64,000 nt of DNA, from contig CADAAI010000014.1 in NCBI GenBank assembly GCA_902785925.1, positions 1 through 64,000 of the forward strand. The letters run 5' to 3'. Below the pieces are notes generated by a model. It worked only from the letters and a program-made list of their open reading frames with translations, did no database searches and was not told where the DNA came from. A program made the position numbers and the translations under genes. Position 1 is the stretch's first letter, and each line of letters begins with the position of its first letter. The DNA comes from an uncultured Bacteroidales bacterium (GTDB lineage Bacteria > Bacteroidota > Bacteroidia > Bacteroidales > Muribaculaceae). This document shows positions 46,155 through 56,333 of this stretch, in pieces.

Positions 46155-48518
46155 ATGATACGAAAATATTTTTTAATCACAGCACTCTTGCTATCGACCT
46201 TGATCGCCAGCGCACAGATTGGGGCTGGCCAATGGAAAATGCATCATTACTTTATAGGCGAAAATATCACTAACTGTATCGATGTGGGTGATAAGGTTTA
46301 CTACCTAACAAGTGGATATCTCTATTGCTATGATAAATCAACGCAGAGCAACGGCATCGTTGATGTTGCAGGTGTCTTAAATGACAATAATATTAGCCAG
46401 ATTTATTATGACAATGACAAGAGTTACCTCTTTGTTGTCTATAGTAACTGCAATATTGACATCATCAATCAACAAGGCAAAGTATACAACATTAGCGCCA
46501 TTAAGGATGTGGTGCTGCCCAAGGCCAAAGTCGTCAACGATGTGACATTTAATAACGGCAAAGCCTATGTGGCTACGTCTTTTGGTTATATCGTGATAGA
46601 TGAAGACTCCTATTCGGTCGTTGAGGTAAGAAACTTCGATTTGAATATATCTTCAATCGGTGTGGTTGGTACTCGTAAGATCATGTGTGTCAATAACAAG
46701 TTCTATTACTGCAATATTGACGAGCAAATCGAGACTTCTTGGTCGTACAAGCAAGCCGATAACAGCTTGGGTGCTGGTAAAATAGTTCCAATTAACTCTA
46801 GTAAATTCTTCTTACTTAATGAGAATGCCCTCTATAAATTTTCTGTGAGCGCTGCAAGCAATGGAACACTAACTTTTTCTTCACAAGTAATGGAGGGTGA
46901 TATCCCATCTGTTGTGCAGCGTTACCATTCTGGTTTTGTTGCGAGTCGTTACTATTACATCACTACAGGTAGTTATGGTGTAAAGATTAAGAACTATGTT
47001 GACTACTACTATACCTGGGATGTGAACGGGAATAATGCAACCTTACACAATGGAAATAGTGGCTTCTACTCATCTTTTGAATCAGGAGGATGGTGGGTCC
47101 TTAGTGAGAATGGGCTCACACACTATGTTAATGATGTACCTGGAGCCACGGTGTGCCCTGATGGTATTAGCATCAAGGACAGAGCATATTGGACTGCCTA
47201 TGATCCAAGTACGCAGCGTGTGCTCTTGAGTCGCACCTCTGAGAACCGTGTCCTTGAGTTGTGGGATGGGGCAAACTCCGAGATTAATTCATGGGATGGT
47301 ACTCAGTGGCATACAGTCACACCTCCTAACATTGGAAGCTATGATGGCAACTACTGGCTTGAGGTTTCGTCCACAGAGCCCAATACTTACTATTTCTGCT
47401 CCCGTAAAAATGGCGGTGTTGCCAAAGTTCAGAATGATAGTATTGTGATTAGATATAATAAAAACAATGGTCCTATAACCGATCGAGCCAATGCAATCGG
47501 TTTGGACTCTAAAGGCAACCTGTGGATGGCACAACCACGTAGCGAGACTGCTGACGTGGTAGCAATTAGTGCACAGAATTTGCTTCTAAGTGAGGTTAAC
47601 CCTTCGCATTTTGTTATTAATGACCTTGGTGGTGCATGTTACTCTGGTGCAGACGGTGGTTTCAAACGCATGATGTTTGATATAGGTGCTGGTGACACCA
47701 AGGTGTACTCGTCTGGTAACTTCAATGATCCTCTTATCATTTGGAATAATAATGATGACCTTAGCTTGAAGCAATATAAGGTCTTTACCTCGTTTAATGA
47801 TCAGGATAATAAGAACTTCTCGACTTACGGATGGGTTTACGCCAAAGCCGACAATAATGGGATTATGTGGTTGGGAACTGTGACTGGTGTGATCTCTTTT
47901 GACCCGAGAGAAGCGTTTGACGAGGATTTCCGCATTAATCGCATAAAGGTGACGAAGAAGGAGGGTGTCGAAGTCAACGAAGTGCTGCTCGAAGGAACGC
48001 AGGTCAACTGTATCGACTGCGACTCGCAAAATCGCAAGTGGATAGGGACCAACAGTAATGGAATATATATGGTGAGCCCCGATGGTTCTGAGATACTCAA
48101 GCATTTTGACATGAGCAATAGTCCTTTGCCAACCGACCAGATATATAGTGTGTGCTGTAACCGTGCGACTAATTCGGTGCTTGTTGTCACTGGTTGTGGT
48201 GTGCTGGAGTATTTCTATGACATGACACCTTCGGCAAGCGACTATAGCAACGTATATGCCTATCCAAATCCCGTGCAGTCGGCATTTACCGGTTATGTTA
48301 CCATCAATGGTCTGATGGAGAACTCCAATGTGGTGATTACCGATGCTGCTGGTGCCACAGTAGCTACTACAACATCGACAGGTGGAGTAGCAATGTGGGA
48401 TGCCTGCAACCAAAGGGGTGTACCTGTGAAGACTGGAGTTTACAAGGTTTATGCTGCACAAGGAAAGACCCCCAGCACCACAGGCAAACCTGTAACAAAG
48501 ATAGCAGTAATTAAGTGA
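46155..48518 (+). CDS. PorZ-like T9SS beta-propeller surface protein, copy 2
   Basis: A 787-residue paralogue of copy 1, aligned along its full length: signal peptide, GAGQWKMHHYFIGENITNCIDVGDKVYYLTSGYLYCYDKS start, the two propellers (NLWMAQPRS, MWLGTVTGVISFDPREAFDEDF, RKWIGTNSNGIYMVSPDGSEI) and the YSNVYAYPNPV...WDACNQRGVPVKTGVYKVYA tail. The middle parts of the first propeller diverge most, as expected for ligand loops. The GQW...NCIDVGD start is shared with copy 3. Probably surface exposed; whether it replaces or supplements PorZ is unknown. Confidence 0.85.
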   Translation: MIRKYFLITALLLSTLIASAQIGAGQWKMHHYFIGENITNCIDVGDKVYYLTSGYLYCYDKSTQSNGIVDVAGVLNDNNISQIYYDNDKSYLFVVYSNCNIDIINQQGKVYNISAIKDVVLPKAKVVNDVTFNNGKAYVATSFGYIVIDEDSYSVVEVRNFDLNISSIGVVGTRKIMCVNNKFYYCNIDEQIETSWSYKQADNSLGAGKIVPINSSKFFLLNENALYKFSVSAASNGTLTFSSQVMEGDIPSVVQRYHSGFVASRYYYITTGSYGVKIKNYVDYYYTWDVNGNNATLHNGNSGFYSSFESGGWWVLSENGLTHYVNDVPGATVCPDGISIKDRAYWTAYDPSTQRVLLSRTSENRVLELWDGANSEINSWDGTQWHTVTPPNIGSYDGNYWLEVSSTEPNTYYFCSRKNGGVAKVQNDSIVIRYNKNNGPITDRANAIGLDSKGNLWMAQPRSETADVVAISAQNLLLSEVNPSHFVINDLGGACYSGADGGFKRMMFDIGAGDTKVYSSGNFNDPLIIWNNNDDLSLKQYKVFTSFNDQDNKNFSTYGWVYAKADNNGIMWLGTVTGVISFDPREAFDEDFRINRIKVTKKEGVEVNEVLLEGTQVNCIDCDSQNRKWIGTNSNGIYMVSPDGSEILKHFDMSNSPLPTDQIYSVCCNRATNSVLVVTGCGVLEYFYDMTPSASDYSNVYAYPNPVQSAFTGYVTINGLMENSNVVITDAAGATVATTTSTGGVAMWDACNQRGVPVKTGVYKVYAAQGKTPSTTGKPVTKIAVIK

Positions 48519-48557
48519 TAGAAACCCACTAATACTCAAATCACGAACAACAAAAAA

Positions 48558-50915
48558 ATGAAACATATCATCACAATGGTAATTGCGCTTGTCGCGATGG
48601 TGGTTCATGCGCAAAGCGACTATGGCCAGTGGATACTTCATCCTGTGTTTGCCGGCGAGAATATCACTAACTGTATCGATGTTGGCGATGAGGTTTATTA
48701 CTTGGCAAGCGGCAATTTATATCGTTATGATAAGTCGACTCAAGAGAATGAGCATCTAAACCGCGCCAATTACCTTAGTGACTCGGGAGTTAAAAACATA
48801 TACTACAATGATGATAAGAACTATATCGTGGTAGCCTATTTGAACTCCAATATCGACGTCATTGATGTGCACAATGGCGACGTCAACAACATCAGTGATA
48901 TCAAAAATGCCGACATTGTCACATCGAGAGAAATCAACGACATCACCTTCGATAGCAACGACCATGCCGTTGTGGCTACCGACTTTGGCTTTGTGATTAT
49001 CAATGTCAAGAAATATGAAGTTCAGTCTTCTTATATTTCCGACAAAGCCATGTCGAGTGCTGTAATTCTTGGAGGCAACCTTCTCTTGAATCAGGAAGGA
49101 ACGTTTTATTATGCCCCTGCCGACAAGCATATACAGCAGCTAAGTGATTTCAATCAGGCTCAGGTGGGGCTGTCAGGAGCAATTGTACCAATCGATGATA
49201 GCAGTTTCTTTGTTCTTGCGAGCAATCAGCTTGCGCGCGTCATAGTAAGCAGTTCGGGTAACAACCTCACTTTTACCAAATCGCAGGTGGCGCAAGGGAA
49301 ACCCATCGCAGTTCACAAGATGAGCGATGGTGGCTATGTGGTGAGCTTTGATAATGCCGACTATTACTATACTACTAGCGCAACAGGCGACAATGCGGTT
49401 CGTCACGAGGGAGCGGGTATATATTCCTCTCAGGAGGGAAGTGATGACATGTGGGTGCTCACCCCCGAAGGGTTGAAGCACATGAGTGGTGGCACAGTCA
49501 CTCACAATATCACTCCCAATGCTATCTCAATATCGTCCTATCCGTTCTGGATGGCATATGATACAGCAAACGACCAGCTCTATCTCACGAGTACGAGTGA
49601 CAATGCAGTTCTTGATAACATCCTTGACCTAGGTGCAGAAATCGCACTTGCAAACAAGACACAGTTTAATACATTTGACGGCATATTCTGGGAGGATGTG
49701 ACTCCTGAGGATATGCCTGAGCCTGATGCTGAAGGAAGCTATTGCTGCAATTGGTTTGCGCTCTCGCCCAATGAGTCCAATACCTATTATTTTAGCACAC
49801 GCAAGAAGGGTGTTGTCAAGGTGACCGACAAAAAGATTGTGGCCTGGTACAACAGCGAGAATTGTGGTTTCATTACCAAAACTCGTATGCCAGCATTGAG
49901 GTTTGACTCTCAAGGTAATCTGTGGATAGTTCAAACACAAGACAATGACCATCCAGTGCGCGTGCTAACTCCAGCTAAGCAAGCCAAAGGTAGCCAAATC
50001 ACCGCCCAGGATTTCATATATAACAATAGTAATCACATCAGCAACCTTAACCACAACAGTTTCAAGAGAGCACAGTTTGCTATTGGAGCAGGCGATACTA
50101 AGGTCTTTGCCAGCGGTCATTATCAGAAGCCAATCGTGATATGGAACAACAATAGTGACTTGTCGCTTAATCGCAGCATTTCATTTGCTTCTGGTACGTT
50201 GCCCGATCAGGATGGCAAGAACATGGCATGGTACGATATTCGTTGCCTAACAGCCGACCTGAATGGACTTGTGTGGATGGGAACTACCACAGGTGTGATA
50301 GCCTTTGACCCCAGTAAAGCTTTTGATGCAGACTTTCACGTGAACCATATAAAGGTGCCACGTAATGACGGCACGAACCTTGCCGACTATCTACTCGACG
50401 GACAGACTATCAACTGCATTGCTGTCGATGGGGCCAATCGCAAGTGGATTGGTACAAAGGATTCTGGGCTATTCCTCGTAAGTGCCGATGGACAGACGGT
50501 ACTCAAGAATTTCAATGCTAATAATAGTGTGATGGGAAGCAACCAGATATATTATGTGTGCTGTGATCCAACAAGCAACGCAGTCTTTGTTTCCACTCCG
50601 CTAGGAGTAGCTGAGTACAAGAGCGATGCAACACCTGGACAGGCGAATTATAGTAACATATATGCTTATCCCAATCCAGTGCGTCCCGACTACGGGGGTC
50701 CAATCAATATCACTGGTTTGATGGAGAACTCACTAGTGAAGATTGCCGACCCATCGGGCAACGTGATTCGTTCGCTCAAGTCAACAGGAGGTATGGTTTC
50801 ATGGGACGGATGCAATTATAACGGCGACCTTGTTCCAACAGGTGTCTACACCATCCTCGCATCACCTGCTAATGGCTCTGGCGGTGGCACAACCAAGGTG
50901 CTTATCGTGAGATAA
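48558..50915 (+). CDS. PorZ-like T9SS beta-propeller surface protein, copy 3
   Basis: A 785-residue paralogue only 39 nt after copy 2 with no terminator between, so the two are likely co-transcribed. It keeps the YGQWILHPVFAGENITNCIDVGDEVYYLASGNLYRYDKS start, the propeller motifs VWMGTTTGVIAFDPSKAFDADF and RKWIGTKDSGLFLVSADGQTV, and the YSNIYAYPNPVRPDYGGPINITGLMENSLVKIAD tail. The predicted signal peptide covers about residues 1-18. It is the most divergent copy in the middle region. Confidence 0.85.
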   Translation: MKHIITMVIALVAMVVHAQSDYGQWILHPVFAGENITNCIDVGDEVYYLASGNLYRYDKSTQENEHLNRANYLSDSGVKNIYYNDDKNYIVVAYLNSNIDVIDVHNGDVNNISDIKNADIVTSREINDITFDSNDHAVVATDFGFVIINVKKYEVQSSYISDKAMSSAVILGGNLLLNQEGTFYYAPADKHIQQLSDFNQAQVGLSGAIVPIDDSSFFVLASNQLARVIVSSSGNNLTFTKSQVAQGKPIAVHKMSDGGYVVSFDNADYYYTTSATGDNAVRHEGAGIYSSQEGSDDMWVLTPEGLKHMSGGTVTHNITPNAISISSYPFWMAYDTANDQLYLTSTSDNAVLDNILDLGAEIALANKTQFNTFDGIFWEDVTPEDMPEPDAEGSYCCNWFALSPNESNTYYFSTRKKGVVKVTDKKIVAWYNSENCGFITKTRMPALRFDSQGNLWIVQTQDNDHPVRVLTPAKQAKGSQITAQDFIYNNSNHISNLNHNSFKRAQFAIGAGDTKVFASGHYQKPIVIWNNNSDLSLNRSISFASGTLPDQDGKNMAWYDIRCLTADLNGLVWMGTTTGVIAFDPSKAFDADFHVNHIKVPRNDGTNLADYLLDGQTINCIAVDGANRKWIGTKDSGLFLVSADGQTVLKNFNANNSVMGSNQIYYVCCDPTSNAVFVSTPLGVAEYKSDATPGQANYSNIYAYPNPVRPDYGGPINITGLMENSLVKIADPSGNVIRSLKSTGGMVSWDGCNYNGDLVPTGVYTILASPANGSGGGTTKVLIVR

Positions 50916-50938
50916 AGTAAGATTGCTTGATTATAAAA

Positions 50939-50976
50939 ATGAGACTCGAGATTGATTCCGAGTCTCATCTTTTTTA
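50939..50976. terminator. Bidirectional terminator between porZ-like copy 3 and folA
   Basis: ATGAGACTCG (50939-50948) pairs with CGAGTCTCAT (50959-50968), with T runs on both strands. The stem matches the terminator at 10825-10853. Confidence 0.88.
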
Positions 50977-50988
50977 GTGTTACCTATT

Positions 50989-51486
50989 CTATAATGCTTT
51001 CTTGCGTTTCAATGTGATGAAGGAGAAAGGGTAGGGGTTGCGTTCGTCGGCGGGATGTTCTTCTTGTGAAATAATGATCCATGAGCGCATGTCGATTCGG
51101 GGGAAGTGGGCGTCAACGTCCTTGAACTTGTGGTCAATGACGGTAAGGTAGATGGTTGTAAGTAACGGAAAAGAAGCATTATATATCTGCTCTCCACCGA
51201 TGATAAACATATCTCCGGGCATTGTGGCAACTGATAGCGCCTCGTCAACACTGTGGGCAACTGTCACACCTTCAGGTGCATAGTTGCGGTTTCGGGTGAT
51301 GACTATGTTCTGTCTTCCTGGCAGAGCACCCTTTGGAAATGACTCAAAGGTCTTGCGTCCCATGATGATGGAGTGTCCCATGGTAATTTCCTTGAAATGC
51401 CTCATGTCGGCAGGCATGTGGCACAAGAGTTGGCCTTGCTTACCAATGGCTCCATTACGGTCAATTGCTACGATTGCTGAAAGCAT
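50989..51486 (-). CDS. folA: Dihydrofolate reductase
   Basis: A 165-residue enzyme that regenerates tetrahydrofolate from the dihydrofolate made by ThyA. It begins MLSAIVAIDRNGAIGKQGQLLCHMPADMRHFKE and carries IIMGRKTFESFP and FIIGGEQIYNASFP, all family signatures. An in-frame ATG at 51537 would add 17 residues; the ATG at 51486 is preferred because family members begin within a few residues of the first strand. It follows thyA on the same strand, the usual pairing. Confidence 0.95.
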   Translation of the reverse strand: MLSAIVAIDRNGAIGKQGQLLCHMPADMRHFKEITMGHSIIMGRKTFESFPKGALPGRQNIVITRNRNYAPEGVTVAHSVDEALSVATMPGDMFIIGGEQIYNASFPLLTTIYLTVIDHKFKDVDAHFPRIDMRSWIIISQEEHPADERNPYPFSFITLKRKKAL

Positions 51487-51540
51487 ATGGTTCTTATTTG
51501 GCTGGAGATTCTTGATTATACATTGTAATTTGGGCATTGA

Positions 51541-52335
51541 TTAGACTGAGACGACACCCTTGATGAGGGGCCAGGGGTCATACCCCTCGAGTTTGAAGTC
51601 GTCGTAGTCATAATCAAAGATACTTTTCACTTCAGGGTTGAGAATCATGCGTGGCAGTGGGCGTGGTTCGCGACTGAGCTGCTCGTGCACTTGGTCCATA
51701 TGGTTTAGATAGATGTGGGCATCGCCAAATGTGTGGACAAATTCTCCGGGCTCAAGCCCTGTGACATGGGCTATCATCATGCACAGTAGCGCGTAGCTAG
51801 CTATGTTGAACGGCACGCCAAGGAATAGGTCGGCGCTGCGTTGATAGAGTTGTAGACTCAACTTGCCGTCGGCAACGTAGAATTGGAACAGCGAGTGGCA
51901 AGGAGGCAGCTTCATCGTTGGCACGTCGGCAACATTCCATGCACTCACCATTATGCGGCGCGAATCGGGTGTGTTTTTGATTTGGTCAATCACCTGCGAA
52001 ATCTGGTCGATATGTCCACCGTTATAGTCGGGCCACGAGCGCCACTGATGACCGTAGACAGGTCCCAAATCACCATTCTCGTCGGCCCATTCGTTCCAGA
52101 TGCGCACACCATGTTCCTGCAAGTAGTGCACATTGGTGTCGCCCTTGAGGAACCATAGGAGTTCGTAGATGATAGATTTGAGATGCACTTTTTTGGTGGT
52201 GAGTAGCGGAAAACCCTTGCTCAAGTCGCACCGTAGCTGATAGCCGAAGATGCTCTTGGTGCCTGTGCCAGTGCGGTCGTGCTTTATGGTACCGTTGTCG
52301 AGCACATGCTGCAGCAAGTCGAGATATTGTTTCAT
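51541..52335 (-). CDS. thyA: Thymidylate synthase
   Basis: A 264-residue enzyme converting dUMP to dTMP with methylene-tetrahydrofolate. The catalytic cysteine lies in [53 protein letters not shown] and [13 protein letters not shown] are diagnostic. The length equals E. coli ThyA. It lies upstream of folA and downstream of an SH3 protein and polA on one strand, a DNA-synthesis group. Confidence 0.98.
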   Translation of the reverse strand: MKQYLDLLQHVLDNGTIKHDRTGTGTKSIFGYQLRCDLSKGFPLLTTKKVHLKSIIYELLWFLKGDTNVHYLQEHGVRIWNEWADENGDLGPVYGHQWRSWPDYNGGHIDQISQVIDQIKNTPDSRRIMVSAWNVADVPTMKLPPCHSLFQFYVADGKLSLQLYQRSADLFLGVPFNIASYALLCMMIAHVTGLEPGEFVHTFGDAHIYLNHMDQVHEQLSREPRPLPRMILNPEVKSIFDYDYDDFKLEGYDPWPLIKGVVSV

Positions 52336-52401
52336 TAGTTCGTCGGTCGAATTTCGTTATTCGTTGAAGGGAAAAGGAGAGAGGGAAGAGGAATAAGGGG
52401 G

Positions 52402-52836
52402 CTAGAAAGTGCACATGCCGTCCCACTCGAGTAGGTCGCCACGAACGTATCCTGTCTTGCCGTTGACTTTCACTTTGTACCATCCATTCACCTTTCCAAG
52501 GCATTTGTAGCAATCGGGAACATAATCTCCTGGGTTTGGAATCTGGGTTAATATAGGTGAATTGGTCGAAGGACTCTTGCGCACGTTGAGGTTGCCAGTG
52601 CGTGACTGGTCGTAGAATACAACACCTTGTCCCTTAGCGGCGCTGAAGGTAACAATGCGGTGACCACGTTTAGGTACGCTCGAAACGTCTTGAACACTAA
52701 TGTAGTAAACATTTCTATCGGTCTCAACATAGCGCCCAACAACGTTTCCTCGTTTGTCGACCACCATTTTCATGCTTTGGGCGTTCATCATGCCAAAGCC
52801 CATAAGCAATAATGCTAATAATAAAAATTTCTTCAT
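52402..52836 (-). CDS. Secreted SH3-domain protein
   Basis: A 144-residue exported protein with a signal peptide (about 1-19) and a C-terminal bacterial SH3 domain (about 75-140: GNLNVRKSPSTNSPILTQIPNPGDYV...VNGWYKVKVNGKTGYVRGDLLEW). Such domains bind peptidoglycan peptides or other surface ligands. It lies between polA and thyA on the same strand, but its function is probably unrelated to theirs. Confidence 0.83.
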   Translation of the reverse strand: MKKFLLLALLLMGFGMMNAQSMKMVVDKRGNVVGRYVETDRNVYYISVQDVSSVPKRGHRIVTFSAAKGQGVVFYDQSRTGNLNVRKSPSTNSPILTQIPNPGDYVPDCYKCLGKVNGWYKVKVNGKTGYVRGDLLEWDGMCTF

Positions 52837-52908
52837 TGTTATAGGTTTTTATTGTGTTTGAGAAATATCGAAATAAACTAACACTGATAACTGAGAATTA
52901 AAATTGTA

Positions 52909-55746
52909 TCAATGCGCATCTAGCCAGTTGCTGGCCGAGCCGTGGCTGGCGGTTAGGCGCACACGACCATGGTAGGCATCTTCCATCTCGGTGACCACGA
53001 TTTCGGTCACTTTCTCGAGTTCGCTCGGGATAACGTCAAAGTTCAACTCATCGTGCACTTGAAGTATCATTCGTGACTTGAGTCCTTCCTCTTCAAAGCG
53101 GCGGTGAATAGCAATCATGGCAATTTTTATAACATCGGCAGCTGTGCCTTGGATTGGGGCATTGACGGCGTTGCGCTCGCTGAAACTGCGCACCACTGCG
53201 TTGCGCGAGTTGATGTCGGGGAGCATGCGACGTCGGCCAAAGAGTGTGGTCACATAGCCTTGCTCACGCGCTTGAGCCACGCTGCGCTCGATGTACTGCT
53301 TCACCTGTGGGAAAGTGTCGAAATAACCGTCAATGAGCATCTTGGCTTCGCTGCGTGGGATGTTCAAGCGTTGACTCAATCCGAAAGCAGAGATGCCGTA
53401 GAGTATGCCAAAGTTGGCGGTTTTGGCTTTGCGTCGCTGGTCGCTAGTGACCTTGTCAAGTGGCTCGTGATAAATCTTGGCTGCCGTGATGGCATGGATA
53501 TCCTCATCCTTGGCAAAGGCGTCGAGCATAGTGCTGTCGTTGCTCAGATCGGCAACGAGGCGCAGCTCAATCTGCGAATAGTCGGCGCTAAAGAACACGT
53601 TGCCGTTGCTTGGAATAAAGGCGCGTCGAATCTCCTTTCCGTCGTCGCTGCGCACAGGAATGTTCTGCAGGTTGGGATTTGTTGATGATAGTCGGCCAGT
53701 GGCTGTCACCGTTTGATTATAGGTGGTGTGTATACGCCCTGTGCGTGGATTAACGAGTGCCGGTAATGCGTTGACATAGGTTGAAAGTAGTTTGCGCATT
53801 CCACGCAGCTCTAGGATCTTGTCTACTAGTGGATGGCGGTCACGAATCTTCATGAGTACCTCTTCGGTAGTGGAATATTGCCCTGTCTTGGTCTTCTTTG
53901 CTTTAGCGTCGATTTTCAAATGACCAAATAGCACTTCGCCCACCTGTGCGGGCGATGCCGTGTTGAATTCCATGCCTGCTAGCTCGTGACACTCACGGTC
54001 AAGAGCGTCGACCTGCGCGGTAAGCTTGACCGAGTATTCGGCAAGTGCCTTCTCGTCGATGCGTGCTCCCGCCAATTCCATGCTTGCCAGTACGCGCACA
54101 AGTGGCATCTCGATAGTGGTGAGAAGGTGGGTCATACCGTTCTCCTCAAGTTTTTTATCAAGTTCTGGTTTGAGAGTGAGAGCCAGGTCGGCCATCTCGC
54201 ATGCCCAGTTACACAGTTTCTCGGGCTTAACCTGTGAGAACAGTTTTTGTTTTTTACCCTTTGAGCCTATTAAGCCTTCTTGGCTTATTGCTTTGTAATC
54301 AAGTAGCTCCTCAGCGATTAATGCCGTGTTGTGGCTGCGCTCGGGTTGCAGCAGATAGTGTGCAACGGCTGTGTCATAGTAGTCGCCACGGTAGTTTATG
54401 CCCACGTTGCTGAGCATCACAATATCGCGCTTGATGTCGTTGCTTACTAATTGTACCTTGCCGTCGAAAAGCGGAGTGATGGCACCCATCATCCATCCCA
54501 TGTCGTCGAGAGGAAAATAGGTGGCATTGTAACGTTCATTGCTCACTGCCACACCCACAATGTGTGCTCGCATCGCCTCGTCACCGTCGGCCACGATACA
54601 CACGCCTATAGGTTTGCCTCCATTGATTATCTTCTCTACAATAAGTGCTGCTTCGGCATCATCGCCAACAATAATGTAATTGTGCTCGTGTGAATCGATA
54701 TTGTCCATTTCCACCGTTTCTGGTGTTAACTGGGCAATGTCTCTAGTGTCGAGAGCATCGAAGAGTGATGGTTGACCAGGATTCTTCTTGGGGTGGTTCA
54801 CGATTTCTAGCTCTGCTCTTGAAACATTTTTCAGGGCCTCAGCAGGCGCAGGAGCATTCTTTACTCCCACATTGGCCTCGCCGTGTTCAATAATGCGTAC
54901 TGCAAGAGTGCGGAATTCGAGTTCCTTAAACACTTTAGCTAGAGCGTGCATGTTGGCAGGCTTGCGACGCAGCTTTTCCTCGTTCCACTCTACTGGAACG
55001 TCGGTCTTTATGGTAGCGAGGAACTTCGAGAACTTGATTTTGTCAACATTCTCGGTTATCTTGCGCTGTAGGGCTCCTTTGAGTTTGTCAGTATTGGCGA
55101 GCAGATTCTCAACCGAGCCAAATTGGTGAATCAGTTTCTTGGCAGTGACTTCGCCCACACCAGGACAGCCAGGTATGTTGTCTACGCTGTCGCCCATGAG
55201 CGCTAGTAGGTCGATGACCTGCAGCGGACTGGTGAATCCATATTTTGCTTTTATCTCCTCGGTGCCTAAGACCTCTACTTCGCTACCTTTGCGTCCCGGG
55301 TGATAGATTTTAACATCTTCGGTCACGAGCTGCCCAAAGTCCTTGTCGGGGGTCATCATGTAGGTCTCAAAGCCATGGTCGTGTGCCATGTGGGCAAGAG
55401 TGCCTATAACATCGTCGGCCTCAAAACCTGGCACTTCAATCACTGGGATGTTATAAGCCTCGATAATGCGCTTGATGATGGGAACAGAGAGCTTGATGTC
55501 CTCGGGAGTCTCTTCACGGTTGGCCTTGTATTCTTCGTAGGCCGCATGGCGGAATGTCCCGCCAGGCGGGTCGAAGCACACGGCAATGTGAGTTGGTTGC
55601 TCCTTCTTGAGTACATCTTGCAGTGTGTTGACAAATCCGAAGATAGCCGACGTGTTCAGCCCTCCCGACGTAAAACGTGGGTTGCGCATTAGCGCATAGT
55701 AGGCGCGAAAAATGAGCGCATAGGCATCGAGAAGAAAAAGCTTCAT
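52909..55746 (-). CDS. polA: DNA polymerase I
   Basis: A 945-residue repair and Okazaki-fragment polymerase. The 5'-3' nuclease domain (1 to about 290) shows FDPPGGTFRHAAYEEYKANR, GFEADDVIGTLA and GDSVDNIPGCPGVG. The polymerase domain shows GRLSSTNPNLQNIPVR, FFSADYSQIELRLVADLS, RRKAKTANFGILYGISAFGLSQ and VHDELNFDV. In the 3'-5' exonuclease domain the DxE of motif I appears replaced (residues about 380-400 read GVCIVADGDEAMRAHIVGVA), although SNDIKRD and YDTAVAHYLL of motif II are recognisable. The proofreading site is therefore probably inactive. Confidence 0.97.
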   Translation of the reverse strand: MKLFLLDAYALIFRAYYALMRNPRFTSGGLNTSAIFGFVNTLQDVLKKEQPTHIAVCFDPPGGTFRHAAYEEYKANREETPEDIKLSVPIIKRIIEAYNIPVIEVPGFEADDVIGTLAHMAHDHGFETYMMTPDKDFGQLVTEDVKIYHPGRKGSEVEVLGTEEIKAKYGFTSPLQVIDLLALMGDSVDNIPGCPGVGEVTAKKLIHQFGSVENLLANTDKLKGALQRKITENVDKIKFSKFLATIKTDVPVEWNEEKLRRKPANMHALAKVFKELEFRTLAVRIIEHGEANVGVKNAPAPAEALKNVSRAELEIVNHPKKNPGQPSLFDALDTRDIAQLTPETVEMDNIDSHEHNYIIVGDDAEAALIVEKIINGGKPIGVCIVADGDEAMRAHIVGVAVSNERYNATYFPLDDMGWMMGAITPLFDGKVQLVSNDIKRDIVMLSNVGINYRGDYYDTAVAHYLLQPERSHNTALIAEELLDYKAISQEGLIGSKGKKQKLFSQVKPEKLCNWACEMADLALTLKPELDKKLEENGMTHLLTTIEMPLVRVLASMELAGARIDEKALAEYSVKLTAQVDALDRECHELAGMEFNTASPAQVGEVLFGHLKIDAKAKKTKTGQYSTTEEVLMKIRDRHPLVDKILELRGMRKLLSTYVNALPALVNPRTGRIHTTYNQTVTATGRLSSTNPNLQNIPVRSDDGKEIRRAFIPSNGNVFFSADYSQIELRLVADLSNDSTMLDAFAKDEDIHAITAAKIYHEPLDKVTSDQRRKAKTANFGILYGISAFGLSQRLNIPRSEAKMLIDGYFDTFPQVKQYIERSVAQAREQGYVTTLFGRRRMLPDINSRNAVVRSFSERNAVNAPIQGTAADVIKIAMIAIHRRFEEEGLKSRMILQVHDELNFDVIPSELEKVTEIVVTEMEDAYHGRVRLTASHGSASNWLDAH

Positions 55747-55837
55747 ACTTATTTCTTAGTTAAGAGTTAGACAACTTAAAGGGCGCTTCGCTTAAAATTA
55801 TTTGAAAATTTATTTTAAAATAACAACTCGATTTCTA

Positions 55838-56263
55838 TTATCTTTTTAAATATACTTTCTTTATTTCTCCAGTTGTTAAGTTTTGCTCAAACCATTCAGA
55901 ATAAAGAGAGTCATTTCCAAAGTTTATTATCATGCCATATGGTTGCTTCGTTAGTTTCATATAATTCCATAATTGCTGCTTATGTTCTAGAGTAACATAT
56001 TTAACAGCTTTCAGTTCAATAATTATATTTCCATTTACAACCAAATCTATACGGTAATTTTGGTCAAGCTGAACGCCTTTCCAAAAAATAGGCAAGAACA
56101 CTTGTTTTTCTACTTTATATCCATCTAATTCAAGGAGATATTTTAGTGCAGCCTCATATGCCGATTCAAGTAACCCTGATTTATATTCACGATGAATCTC
56201 CATGGACCGTCCTGTAATCTCTTTAAAAAATAGATATTTAGTATTCAGTTCTTCAAGAGTCAT
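55838..56263 (-). CDS. GxxExxY protein
   Basis: A 141-residue protein with the eponymous motif GLLESAYE (GxxExxY) after an EITGRSMEIHREYKSG helix, and a nuclease-like core with RIDLVVNGNIIIELKAVK (D...ExK). The family is widespread, small and of unknown function; the core resembles PD-(D/E)XK nucleases. The sequence is more AT-rich than its neighbours, suggesting recent gain. Confidence 0.88.
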   Translation of the reverse strand: MTLEELNTKYLFFKEITGRSMEIHREYKSGLLESAYEAALKYLLELDGYKVEKQVFLPIFWKGVQLDQNYRIDLVVNGNIIIELKAVKYVTLEHKQQLWNYMKLTKQPYGMIINFGNDSLYSEWFEQNLTTGEIKKVYLKR

Positions 56264-56333
56264 AAATTTTTATTCCAATTTTCATTTAATTTTAAGCGCG
56301 TAGCGCGCCCCTCGAGCGTCTAATCGTTGTGAC

